36,193 bases of DNA from positions 1 through 36,193 of the forward strand of contig JAJPWX010000006.1 in NCBI GenBank assembly GCA_021205755.1, in the 5' to 3' direction. Both the position numbers and the translations under genes were made by a program. Below the pieces are notes generated by a model that made no database searches, was not told the DNA's origin, and saw only the letters and a program-made list of their open reading frames with translations. Positions 1 through 6,558 of this stretch are shown here, piece by piece; position 1 is the first letter of the stretch; each line of letters begins with the position of its first letter. The stretch comes from Lachnospiraceae bacterium. Its GTDB lineage: Bacteria > Bacillota > Clostridia > Lachnospirales > Lachnospiraceae.

Positions 1-18
1 TTTGGAGGGCCAAAATCA

Positions 19-41
19 AACCACCAGTTGAACTGGTGGTT
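19..41. repeat. Palindrome resembling an IS200/IS605-type subterminal hairpin
   Basis: An 11-bp inverted repeat (AACCACCAGTT / AACTGGTGGTT) surrounds a single G and would fold as a stem with a short TTGAA loop. IS200/IS605-family elements carry subterminal hairpins of this general type, recognised as single strands by the Y1 transposase. No tnpA or tnpB is visible, because the window starts 18 bases away. It could be an element end, an orphan remnant or an unrelated terminator. Confidence 0.35.
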
Positions 42-74
42 GCTGAGTTAGTTACAAATTTTTATACACAGACC

Positions 75-110
75 GGGCAAGAGGACTCGCGCCCTCTTCC
101 CACACTGCCC
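75..110 (-). terminator. Possible terminator after the 45-residue ORF
   Basis: Read on the minus strand, GGGCA and TGCCC form an outer stem and AAGAGG/CCTCTT an inner stem, just downstream of the small ORF that ends at 125. The following bases are T-poor until an ATAAAAATTTG stretch, so it is an imperfect intrinsic terminator. Confidence 0.35.
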
Positions 111-124
111 GCATCATATTCTGA

Positions 125-262
125 TTATATCATTTTCCCCCTCTCCACAGGAAACCATTCGCGCTCCAAAATCGGCCATTCGTGAAATGCGCAGGCAATT
201 ATCAAAGCGTATAATATATCGTCATCAGTCTGACCCCTCCGTCTGATTAACAGCTCTTTCAC
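125..262 (-). CDS. Small ORF (45 aa), translationally coupled, unknown function
   Basis: A 45-codon frame starts with GTG. The AGGAGG ribosome-binding sequence lies 2-3 nt before it, inside the end of the preceding gene. The GTG overlaps that gene's TGA as GTGA, a classic translational-coupling arrangement. The peptide starts MKELLIRRRGQTDDD, continues with a hydrophobic helix (ILYALIIACAF), and ends in an aromatic, charged tail rich in Trp, Glu and Arg. It has no signal peptide and I recognise no family. It could be a truncated remnant of a longer mobile-element protein rather than an intact microprotein. The SD sequence and the overlap are the evidence that it is translated. Confidence 0.45.
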   Translation of the reverse strand: MKELLIRRRGQTDDDILYALIIACAFHEWPILEREWFPVERGKMI

Positions 263-660
263 TGCCTCCTGCTTCCATTCTCTATCTCACAAAGTTTACG
301 GCGAAGAATCTCCACCTCATTCTCTAAAGCAGCATTTCTGTCTTCAAGAGCTGCTTTCTCATCTGTAAGTGTCGCATTCTTATCCGCAAGAGCTGCTTTT
401 TCATCCGCAAGAACTGCTTTCTCATCCGCAAGTGTCGCATTCTCTGCCTCTAATTCATCAATACGAAAACGGTATTTATCGTTAGGAAGCTCCATCGCTC
501 CCGGAAGCAATGGTTTCATCTCCCTGTCGCCCCCTTTCCTCTGATACTGCAGCATAATCTGCTGGTAAAGCTTATTTAGAAGCTCCAGTAATTGATTGTA
601 ATCATCCAGAGTGATATTTCCAACCTCCAGATTTGTTTTTATGCTTAAAAAGAGTATCAA
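259..660 (-). CDS. Leucine-zipper/coiled-coil protein, unknown function
   Basis: The frame encodes up to 133 residues. Residues 67-126 form a textbook coiled coil: Leu occurs every seventh position at 70, 77, 84, 91, 98, 105, 112 and 119. The a positions are mostly Asn or Lys (N74, K81, K88, N95, K102, N109), which favours dimers or a specific partner. The N-terminal part has a helical stretch near residues 17-38. The 5' end is uncertain: the frame opens at a TTG (660) without an SD, while an ATG at 519 (residue 48) follows a GGGGGC/GGGAG stretch. The gene may be N-terminally truncated. Its stop overlaps the start of the 45-aa ORF. Similar heptad tails occur in Rpn-type and other mobile-element proteins of gut Clostridia, but no catalytic domain is present here. 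Confidence 0.55.
   Translation of the reverse strand: MILFLSIKTNLEVGNITLDDYNQLLELLNKLYQQIMLQYQRKGGDREMKPLLPGAMELPNDKYRFRIDELEAENATLADEKAVLADEKAALADKNATLTDEKAALEDRNAALENEVEILRRKLCEIENGSRRQ
325..450 (-). repeat. 21-nt minisatellite coding for heptads
   Basis: Six consecutive 21-nt units encode seven-residue repeats of the type ADEKAAL. Variants such as ADKNATL and EDRNAAL show the array has diverged at the codon level but kept its register. Confidence 0.7.
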
Positions 661-662
661 GT

Positions 663-698
663 AAAGGAACTGGAAGTATCGCTACTCCCGGCTCCTTT
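663..698 (-). terminator. Hairpin after the ECF sigma factor gene
   Basis: On the minus strand, AAAGGA pairs with TCCTTT and GGGAGT with ACTTCC (one G-U) around an AGCGAT loop. It lies about 60 nt downstream of the sigma factor stop and just before the coiled-coil ORF. The U tract is weak, so termination is likely partial. Confidence 0.4.
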
Positions 699-757
699 TG
701 TTTTAATTGCGGATATCAGATACACCGCTGCGTTCAGCCATAAGCTGACAAGTTTAT

Positions 758-1273
758 TCAAACCTCTCCGCCAAACTGTTCCCGCACAAACACACGGGCA
801 CGATGAATCCGGGAGCGCAGTACACCGGGCTTCACCCCAAGCTGCCTGGACGCCTCTTCGTAAGTCAGTTCTTCCACACAAATCAGATAAACCGTCTCGT
901 ACCACAGCGGATGTGTCTCCTTCAGCTTATCCATAATCCACGTGATCAGTTCTTCATTGTCTACGGAAATTTCCATCATCCCGGCGCTGCCCTGCGCTCC
1001 GTTTACCGCTCTCTCCAGCACATCCTCATCCATCCAAAGCTCCGGTTTACGGCAAATCTTTCGAATATAATCGATGGCAGCATTTTTCGCGCAGCGGAAC
1101 AGCCAGCACTTTTCGGCTCCCGGTATCACGATATCCATATGCTGGTAAAAAGACAGAAACACCGTCTGTGAAATATCCTCCGCGGCTTCATAATCCTTCA
1201 CCCACTCGTAAGCAATCCGAATCACATATCTTTGGTACTTTACGTAACAGTCACAAAATCTCTCGTTTTTCAT
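758..1273 (-). CDS. RNA polymerase sigma factor, ECF (sigma-70) family
   Basis: The 171-residue protein has an ECF sigma factor layout. Region 2 lies around residues 8-75, with the core-binding stretch DYEAAEDISQTVFLSFYQH. A region 4 helix-turn-helix lies near the C-terminus (LTYEEASRQLGVKPGVLRSR). It should direct core polymerase to a small alternative regulon. The ATG at 1273 was chosen because AGGGGAG lies 9 nt upstream. The longer frame to 1315 has no SD and starts about where transcription from the predicted promoter would begin. No anti-sigma factor gene is next to it: the downstream gene is the soluble coiled-coil protein. Its signal is therefore unknown. It follows nadE on the same strand but has its own promoter. 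Confidence 0.85.
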   Translation of the reverse strand: MKNERFCDCYVKYQRYVIRIAYEWVKDYEAAEDISQTVFLSFYQHMDIVIPGAEKCWLFRCAKNAAIDYIRKICRKPELWMDEDVLERAVNGAQGSAGMMEISVDNEELITWIMDKLKETHPLWYETVYLICVEELTYEEASRQLGVKPGVLRSRIHRARVFVREQFGGEV

Positions 1274-1321
1274 TTTTCTCTTCTCCCCTAATGGTATCAC
1301 TCCCTGTGATCCCATAGATGG

Positions 1322-1350
1322 AGTATACTACAATTTGTATCTTCCGTAAA
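1322..1350 (-). promoter_or_regulatory. Putative sigma-A promoter of the ECF sigma gene
   Basis: On the minus strand, TTTACG is followed after 17 nt by TATACT, giving a start site near 1315 and a leader of about 40 nt before the ATG at 1273. The match is 4/6 and 5/6 to consensus. Confidence 0.5.
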
Positions 1351-1419
1351 GGTCGAATACACGTTTTTGTGGCTTTTTCCTGCAACCGCATTTACAGGTT
1401 GCGCCCTGATCCGTTTCCC

Positions 1420-3537
1420 CTATTTCAGCCGCTCCAGTTCATCCATCCACAGCCGCGCACAGGCATCACTCGGCATACGCAGATCGCCGCGCGGGGAGAG
1501 CGCTACGCTCCCGACTTTCGGCCCATCCGGGATACACGACCGCTTGAACTGCTGCGCAAAGAATCGCCGGTAAAAGATTTTCAGCCATTTCCGAATCGTC
1601 TGCCCATCATAAGCACCCGCAAAGGCTAGCTTCGCGATACGGTAAATTTTTGCCGGCGGATAACCGAACCGAAGCAGGTAATAAAGGAAAAAGTCATGCA
1701 ACTCATACGGCCCGACAATATCCTCTGTCTTCTGGGCAATTTCCCCATTTTCCGGAGGCAGCAGCTCTGGACTGACCGGCGTATCCAGTACATCATACAG
1801 AATCTCACTCACCGTATTGTCTCCGCAGGTATCTGCGTAATAGCGCACCAGATGGCGCACCAGCGTCTTCGGCACAGAGCAGTTGACCGCATACATGGAC
1901 ATGTGGTCGCCATTGTAAGTCGCCCAGCCGAGCGCCAGCTCCGACATATCTCCCGTGCCGACCACCAGGCCGCCCGTTTTATTGGCGATATCCATCAGAA
2001 TCTGCGTCCGCTCCCGCGCCTGAGAATTCTCGTAGGTCACGTCATGCGCCTGGGGATCCTGCCCGATATCGCGGAAATGAATGTTCACAGCCTCCCGGAT
2101 GTCCACCTCCAGCAGCTTCGCACCCAGGCTTCTTGTCAGGCTGCAGGCATTCTGGTACGTGCGGTCCGTCGTGCCAAATCCGGGCATCGTCACCGCTGTC
2201 ATCGTATCGCGCGGAAGGCCGAGCAAATCACAAGCTTTCGTCATTACCAGCAGGGCGAGCGTCGAATCCAGGCCGCCGGAAATCCCGACCACAAGGCTCT
2301 TTGCACCAGTATGCCGCATCCGTTTTTTCAGGCCAAGTGCCTGAATCATCAGAATTTCCTCGCATCTGCGGCTGCGATCCGTCTCTCCTGCCGGCACAAA
2401 CGGCGCCGGATCAAAGCGGCGGGTCAGAGGAGTTTCTTCTATATATAAATGGAATGGAATTTTTGTATAACCCCCCGAGGAACGCTCCGGGGCATACCGC
2501 CCCGCCATACATTCCGAAGAATACCTTGCCGCTGCATCATCCGGCGCGCTTACACAGCCGCCTGGCCCATAACCGGAAACAACATTTCCCGCAGGAAAGG
2601 TCGTCATCCGACGGCGCTCCGCGCGCAGGCGGCTGATATCCAGCTCCGCGTATATGATTCCGCTTTCAAAGCGCGGGGACTGCGCCAAAATATGGCCATT
2701 CTCCGCAATCAGGCTGTGGCCGCCGTAGACCAGATCCTGCGTCGATTCACCTTCACCTGCGCTTGCGTAGATATAGCCGCACAGCAGCCGTGCCGACTGT
2801 CCCTCGACCAGCGACCTGCGGTAATCACTTTTCCCAGTCACCTCGTCGCTTGCTGAGAGATTTACAATCACATTGGCTCCGGCCAACGCATGGGCGATGC
2901 TCGGCGGCTTCGGCGCCCACAGATCCTCGCACAGCTCCGCCGCTACGACCAGTCCCATTTCCCTTGAAAAGCCGGAATCCGGCAAATCACGGAGCGCTCC
3001 CCAGTTATCTATACTTCCAGAACCTCTGCCTGATTCTTTGGAAAGCGGATTTTTCGCGTGTTCTTTACACTCAAACAGCAGGTTCATCCCAAACGGCACC
3101 ATTTTCCCGCCAAACTCCACATACGTAACCGTTTCGCTTCCGGGCGTAAAATGCCTCGCCTCATAAAACTCATTGTAATTTGGAAGATACCGCTTCGGCA
3201 CAAATCCCAGCAGCTCCCCATTGGAAAACGCCGCTGCCACATTGTATAATTTTCCATTTACCTCCAGTGGCAGCCCTGCAAAAATCAGCGCGTCTTTACC
3301 CGCGGAATACGCGACCAGCCCTGCCAGCGCCTGCCGCGCAGCCAAAAGCAGCGTTTCCTGCCAAAACAGATCCCCGCAGGTATACCCTGTGATGCAAAGC
3401 TCCGGAAACACCAGAATTTTCGCATGCTCCCGCACTGCTTCATCTATTCCGGCACAAATGCCCTCCATATTAAAGACACAATCTGCCACCCGGATATCCG
3501 GGGATAACGCCGCTACCTTTATAAAACCGTCCTTCAT
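1420..3537 (-). CDS. nadE: Glutamine-dependent NAD+ synthetase
   Basis: This enzyme converts nicotinate adenine dinucleotide to NAD+ using glutamine amide nitrogen and ATP. The N-terminal nitrilase-type glutaminase domain shows the Glu-Lys-Cys triad: E46 in VFPELCITGY, K115 in VPKRYLPNY and C203 in AAELCEDLW. The C-terminal synthetase domain carries the SGGLDS pyrophosphatase loop. At 705 residues it is longer than usual family members (about 630-650). The excess lies in two hydrophilic stretches, about residues 157-193 before the catalytic Cys and a Gly/Ser/Ala-rich stretch between the two domains. The ATG at 3537 is preceded by AGAAGGAG, whereas the upstream in-frame ATG at 3597 lacks an SD. 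It lies 123 nt downstream of hslO with no clear terminator between, so the two may be cotranscribed. Confidence 0.96.
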   Translation of the reverse strand: MKDGFIKVAALSPDIRVADCVFNMEGICAGIDEAVREHAKILVFPELCITGYTCGDLFWQETLLLAARQALAGLVAYSAGKDALIFAGLPLEVNGKLYNVAAAFSNGELLGFVPKRYLPNYNEFYEARHFTPGSETVTYVEFGGKMVPFGMNLLFECKEHAKNPLSKESGRGSGSIDNWGALRDLPDSGFSREMGLVVAAELCEDLWAPKPPSIAHALAGANVIVNLSASDEVTGKSDYRRSLVEGQSARLLCGYIYASAGEGESTQDLVYGGHSLIAENGHILAQSPRFESGIIYAELDISRLRAERRRMTTFPAGNVVSGYGPGGCVSAPDDAAARYSSECMAGRYAPERSSGGYTKIPFHLYIEETPLTRRFDPAPFVPAGETDRSRRCEEILMIQALGLKKRMRHTGAKSLVVGISGGLDSTLALLVMTKACDLLGLPRDTMTAVTMPGFGTTDRTYQNACSLTRSLGAKLLEVDIREAVNIHFRDIGQDPQAHDVTYENSQARERTQILMDIANKTGGLVVGTGDMSELALGWATYNGDHMSMYAVNCSVPKTLVRHLVRYYADTCGDNTVSEILYDVLDTPVSPELLPPENGEIAQKTEDIVGPYELHDFFLYYLLRFGYPPAKIYRIAKLAFAGAYDGQTIRKWLKIFYRRFFAQQFKRSCIPDGPKVGSVALSPRGDLRMPSDACARLWMDELERLK

Positions 3538-3660
3538 CGCTTTCTCCTTCTGATCGTGGTTTTTGTTGTGCCATTTGATACCGCCTGCATCTGACATTTT
3601 TACTCATCTGACCATAAAATTCTCGTTCCTGACCCATCCGAACCAGAATCAGCGATTCTT

Positions 3661-4689
3661 TCATGCACGCTGGCTAATCATTAATAAATCACGCAATTCC
3701 TCCACGCTCACCCTGTATTTTTTATCACAGAACTGACAGTTCACCTCGATCGGTTCTCCGTCCGCAATCATTTCCTCCAGTTCCTTTTTACCCAGGCTGA
3801 TCAGCACACGCTCAATCCTCTCCCGGGAACAGTCACAGTGGTACTGTGCCGGTATTTTATCCAGAATCTCCAGATGGAATTCACCGAGCAGTTCTTCCAG
3901 AATCTGCTCCGGTCCCATCCCCGCGTCCAGCATCGCGGTAACCGGACGTACCTCAGCGAGTTTCCGCTCCAGCCGGTCAATCACATCATCCGGCGTAAAC
4001 GGCATCAGCTGAATGATAAAACCGCCTGCCTGCCGCACCTTACCTACCTCAGCCAGATCGCCTTCCAGCGACAGAGATTCTTCCTGAGACTCATCCGTAA
4101 AATCCGTTTTCAACGATTCCGAATCACCAGATGATTCTCCCGCCGCATCCTGCCGCTGATCAAGGGTGTAGGAGCGTTTCTCCAGGCTGACGTTCCGCTC
4201 CAGCAGCACGCCCAGTCCTACCGAGGACGGCACCTGCTCCGACATCGCAAAATAGTAGGTCAGGTCATCCCCGATTTCCCCGGTCTGCAGCGCGCTCTGC
4301 CCGACATAAGGCTCCTTCATCCCCAGATCGCGGATCACGCGCAGAACACCATTGCCAACCGCGCCGCCTACGTCCAGCTTTCCCTTGTCCGTCGCCGGCA
4401 GGTAAACACCCGGATTGTTCACATATCCCTTCACATTCGCCGCGGAATCCGCCGTAACCGTGATCCCGCCGATCGGACCATCCCCGCCAATCTGAAGCGT
4501 CAGAAGATCCTTCTCGCCCTTCATCATAGCGCCCATCATCGCGCCCGCAGTCAGAAGCCGTCCGAGCGCCGCCGTCGCTACCGGGCTCGTATTGTGATAA
4601 CCGCGCGCCGTCTCTACCAAATCCTTTGTTGTCGCCGCAAAAGCGCGGATCTGCTGATCTGCCGCCACGGCTCTTACGATATAGTCCAT
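3661..4689 (-). CDS. hslO: Hsp33 redox-regulated chaperonin
   Basis: Hsp33 is a cytoplasmic holdase activated when oxidation releases zinc from four cysteines. Both motifs are present near the C-terminus: CxC in YHCDCSRE and CxxC in NCQFCDKKY. The N-terminal core shows the conserved stretches GRLLTAGAMMGAMMKGE and VGGAVGNGVLRVIRDLG. The protein is 342 residues long against about 290 in the family, because an acidic Ser/Glu-rich insertion of roughly 48 residues sits between the core strand ending LEKR and the GGFIIQLMP segment. The ATG at 4689 follows ATAAGGAG by 7 nt. The ATG at 4713 has no SD. A TATAAT box with a dyad in the spacer lies upstream. Confidence 0.95.
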   Translation of the reverse strand: MDYIVRAVAADQQIRAFAATTKDLVETARGYHNTSPVATAALGRLLTAGAMMGAMMKGEKDLLTLQIGGDGPIGGITVTADSAANVKGYVNNPGVYLPATDKGKLDVGGAVGNGVLRVIRDLGMKEPYVGQSALQTGEIGDDLTYYFAMSEQVPSSVGLGVLLERNVSLEKRSYTLDQRQDAAGESSGDSESLKTDFTDESQEESLSLEGDLAEVGKVRQAGGFIIQLMPFTPDDVIDRLERKLAEVRPVTAMLDAGMGPEQILEELLGEFHLEILDKIPAQYHCDCSRERIERVLISLGKKELEEMIADGEPIEVNCQFCDKKYRVSVEELRDLLMISQRA

Positions 4690-4741
4690 CCAATCTCTCC
4701 TTATCATTGTCATTAGGAGCCAGATGAACTGCTCCTACCCA

Positions 4742-4767
4742 ATTATAGTAAACGACGTAAGTCGTTT
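4742..4767 (-). promoter_or_regulatory. hslO promoter -10 box with overlapping dyad operator
   Basis: On the minus strand a perfect TATAAT (4742-4747) lies about 50 nt before the hslO start. The spacer just upstream holds a perfect dyad, AAACGAC-TTAC-GTCGTTT (4750-4767). The -35 region is poor. A weak -35 together with a dyad in the spacer fits a regulator that acts on the spacer, but which regulator is unknown. It is not a CIRCE element. Confidence 0.45.
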
Positions 4768-4925
4768 TACTTTGACGATTCTACCACACTCTGTTTTTGT
4801 TTACCATAAAAAAGTACGTGTGGACTACAGCTTTAACGTATATTTTTACAGAACATACGGTTGACCATTTCTTTCCTATTATATTTTGCACCATACCCAG
4901 CGTCAATAAAAAAATAAAGATAAGG

Positions 4926-4954
4926 TTGAGAAAGAAAAAAAATGAGAATATAAT
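4926..4954 (+). promoter_or_regulatory. Sigma-A promoter of the DUF4869/ATPase cassette
   Basis: TTGAGA is followed after exactly 17 nt by a consensus TATAAT, about 75 nt before the first gene. The surrounding 4780-5027 stretch is AT-rich and I see no gene in it. Confidence 0.65.
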
Positions 4955-5027
4955 AGAGTATGTGTAGCTGTTCGTTACCATCAGTTACAAGTATTGATTT
5001 GTTAGATTAGAACAGGGGGCGATACGA

Positions 5028-5468
5028 ATGTTATCCATCTATTATGGTGATATGCCAGAAGCAATTTATAACCCTGCCATATATTTCAAAAATTCATACA
5101 CTGATGACTGGATTACAGACGAATTATCTCGAGCCATGATCCAGGATGTAGATAAGTCTACGGTGCTCGGACCAAGGGTCATTGACTCTCCGGTTCTTGG
5201 TGGCATCAGTCCCAGGGAGTTATCCGGTGGTGTAAAAACCCTGATTTCCATTTATAAAGTTCCGTCCAAAATTTTTAATGCATCTACCTGTGGAGATAAC
5301 TGTGCTAAATGGATATTGAAAATTGGGGAATTACAGAATATTACTATCAATCTTCGGCATTTAATGGATTTTGGAGAGGACGAATTTACTGCAAGAATTT
5401 TGAACACAGAACAGATTGTTCATACGATGGATGAACTCGTGCCAATTGCGGGGATGATTGTACGCTGA
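5028..5468 (+). CDS. DUF4869 family protein
   Basis: A 146-residue soluble protein whose start (MLSIYYGDMPEAIYNPAIYF) and the CGDNCAKWIL segment (88-97) match the DUF4869 family known from gut Clostridia. Its function is unknown. Residues 65-72, LSGGVKTL, look like the LSGGQ signature of ABC-type ATPases, followed by a hydrophobic segment, although the protein has no Walker A or B motif. The start follows a GGGGGC ribosome-binding sequence by 5 nt. The stop lies 16 nt before the ATPase gene, so the two form an operon. Base composition is clearly AT-richer than the genes on either side, which suggests acquisition. I infer that the two proteins work together. Confidence 0.8.
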   Translation: MLSIYYGDMPEAIYNPAIYFKNSYTDDWITDELSRAMIQDVDKSTVLGPRVIDSPVLGGISPRELSGGVKTLISIYKVPSKIFNASTCGDNCAKWILKIGELQNITINLRHLMDFGEDEFTARILNTEQIVHTMDELVPIAGMIVR

Positions 5469-5484
5469 CGGGAGGGAAACCGCT

Positions 5485-6447
5485 ATGAAAGGAAATTACA
5501 GGGTAATTGTATCTAATTCAAATATAAGATACGATTTTATAATAAGAAGAAATATTACTATCATCAAGGGCGACAGCGCCACTGGAAAAACTACTCTGAT
5601 TGAAATGATCAGTGAGTTCTATGAATCCGGTGCAGACAGCGGTATAGACTTAAGATGTGACAAGCCATGTCGGACGCTTGATGGAAAAGACTGGAAAGTA
5701 ATTCTTTCTTTGCTTCATGAAACAATTATATTTATTGATGAAGGCAATGTATTTCTCCATAGCACGGAATTTGCAGAAGCAGTGCGAGATTCAGATAATT
5801 ACTATGTTCTGGTGACAAGAGAGGGACTGCCGAATCTCCCATATAGTGTTGAGGAAATCTATGGCATTCGCTATTCAGGAAAATATGCTGGCTTAAAGCA
5901 GGTTTTTAATGAGTTTTATCATATATATGGCCAATTAGATAACCGAGAGCCAATTCATCCGACGAGAATTTTAGTCGAGGACTCTAATTCGGGTTTTGAA
6001 TTTTTTAAGGGATTATCGATCAGTAAAGATTACAATGTAGTCAGTGCCGGAGGAAAATCAAATGTTTTTGCCTATGCTCAGCTATACGCTGATTCCGGCG
6101 TATTGATTATAGCGGACGGAGCTGCCTTTGGAGCAGAAATGGATCGAATCATGAAACTGATTAAGCAAAAACCCGACATTGTTTTGTATTTGCCGGAATC
6201 TTTCGAGTGGTTGATTTTAAAATCTGGTATAGTAAAAACGGAAAATTTAAACGATATACTGATTGCTCCGGAGAACTATATTGAAAGCAGTCAGTGTTTT
6301 AGCTGGGAACGGTTTTTTACGTCTCTGCTTGTTCAGGTAACAATTGGAAATTACTTAAAATATTCAAAGAAAAAACTCAACTCTGTATATTTACAGGATG
6401 CGATTGCGGCAAAGATAGTGGCAGCAATGGAGAAAATAGATTTATGA
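5485..6447 (+). CDS. P-loop ATPase with TOPRIM-like C-terminal half, DUF4869 partner
   Basis: The 320-residue protein has a Walker A motif, GDSATGKT (29-36), right after a short N-terminal strand, and a Walker B motif, IIFIDE (81-86). A possible sensor strand is YYVLVTRE (106-113). The first ~130 residues are thus a compact ATPase without the long coiled coil or signature of SMC-like proteins. From about residue 160 a second alpha/beta region begins with ILVEDSNSGFEFF (E165, E172), then SAGGKSN and LIIADGAAFGAE (D211). The order of an early acidic residue, a GG turn and a later acidic strand resembles TOPRIM or OLD-type nuclease folds, though the DxD motif is incomplete. GGGAGGG precedes the ATG by 9 nt. 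The longer frame from 5458 has no SD and overlaps the first gene. Function unknown. Confidence 0.75.
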   Translation: MKGNYRVIVSNSNIRYDFIIRRNITIIKGDSATGKTTLIEMISEFYESGADSGIDLRCDKPCRTLDGKDWKVILSLLHETIIFIDEGNVFLHSTEFAEAVRDSDNYYVLVTREGLPNLPYSVEEIYGIRYSGKYAGLKQVFNEFYHIYGQLDNREPIHPTRILVEDSNSGFEFFKGLSISKDYNVVSAGGKSNVFAYAQLYADSGVLIIADGAAFGAEMDRIMKLIKQKPDIVLYLPESFEWLILKSGIVKTENLNDILIAPENYIESSQCFSWERFFTSLLVQVTIGNYLKYSKKKLNSVYLQDAIAAKIVAAMEKIDL

Positions 6448-6477
6448 GGTTAGTATACTGATAGAAAAGCTAAAAAG

Positions 6478-6518
6478 ATGCGCAGGGTTGAGAAATTTCT
6501 TTCGCCCGGCGCATTTTA
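6478..6518. terminator. Bidirectional terminator between convergent genes
   Basis: ATGCGC and GCGCAT form the base of a hairpin with further GGGT/CGCCC pairing, flanked by A-rich sequence on the left and TTTTAT on the right. It sits between the ends of the ATPase gene and the serine hydrolase gene. Confidence 0.6.
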
Positions 6519-6558
6519 TAACAGTCTTCTTTTTGATGAAAGAGAATAACGGCCACGT

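Noticed and set aside
1382-1402. GCAACC/GGTTGC hairpin after nadE as a terminator
   Set aside because: The stem is only six pairs and is followed by A rather than T on the transcribed strand.
1696-2448. A 250-codon open frame antisense to nadE
   Set aside because: No SD, no domain, and it fully overlaps a well-supported gene.
4690-4767. CIRCE or T-box element upstream of hslO
   Set aside because: The dyad does not match the CIRCE consensus and no T-box sequence or specifier structure is visible.
4781-4981. A 66-codon frame encoding a Phe/Ile-rich hydrophobic peptide on the minus strand
   Set aside because: It is a low-complexity reading of AT-rich DNA that includes the TATAAT promoter of the plus-strand cassette, and it has no SD.
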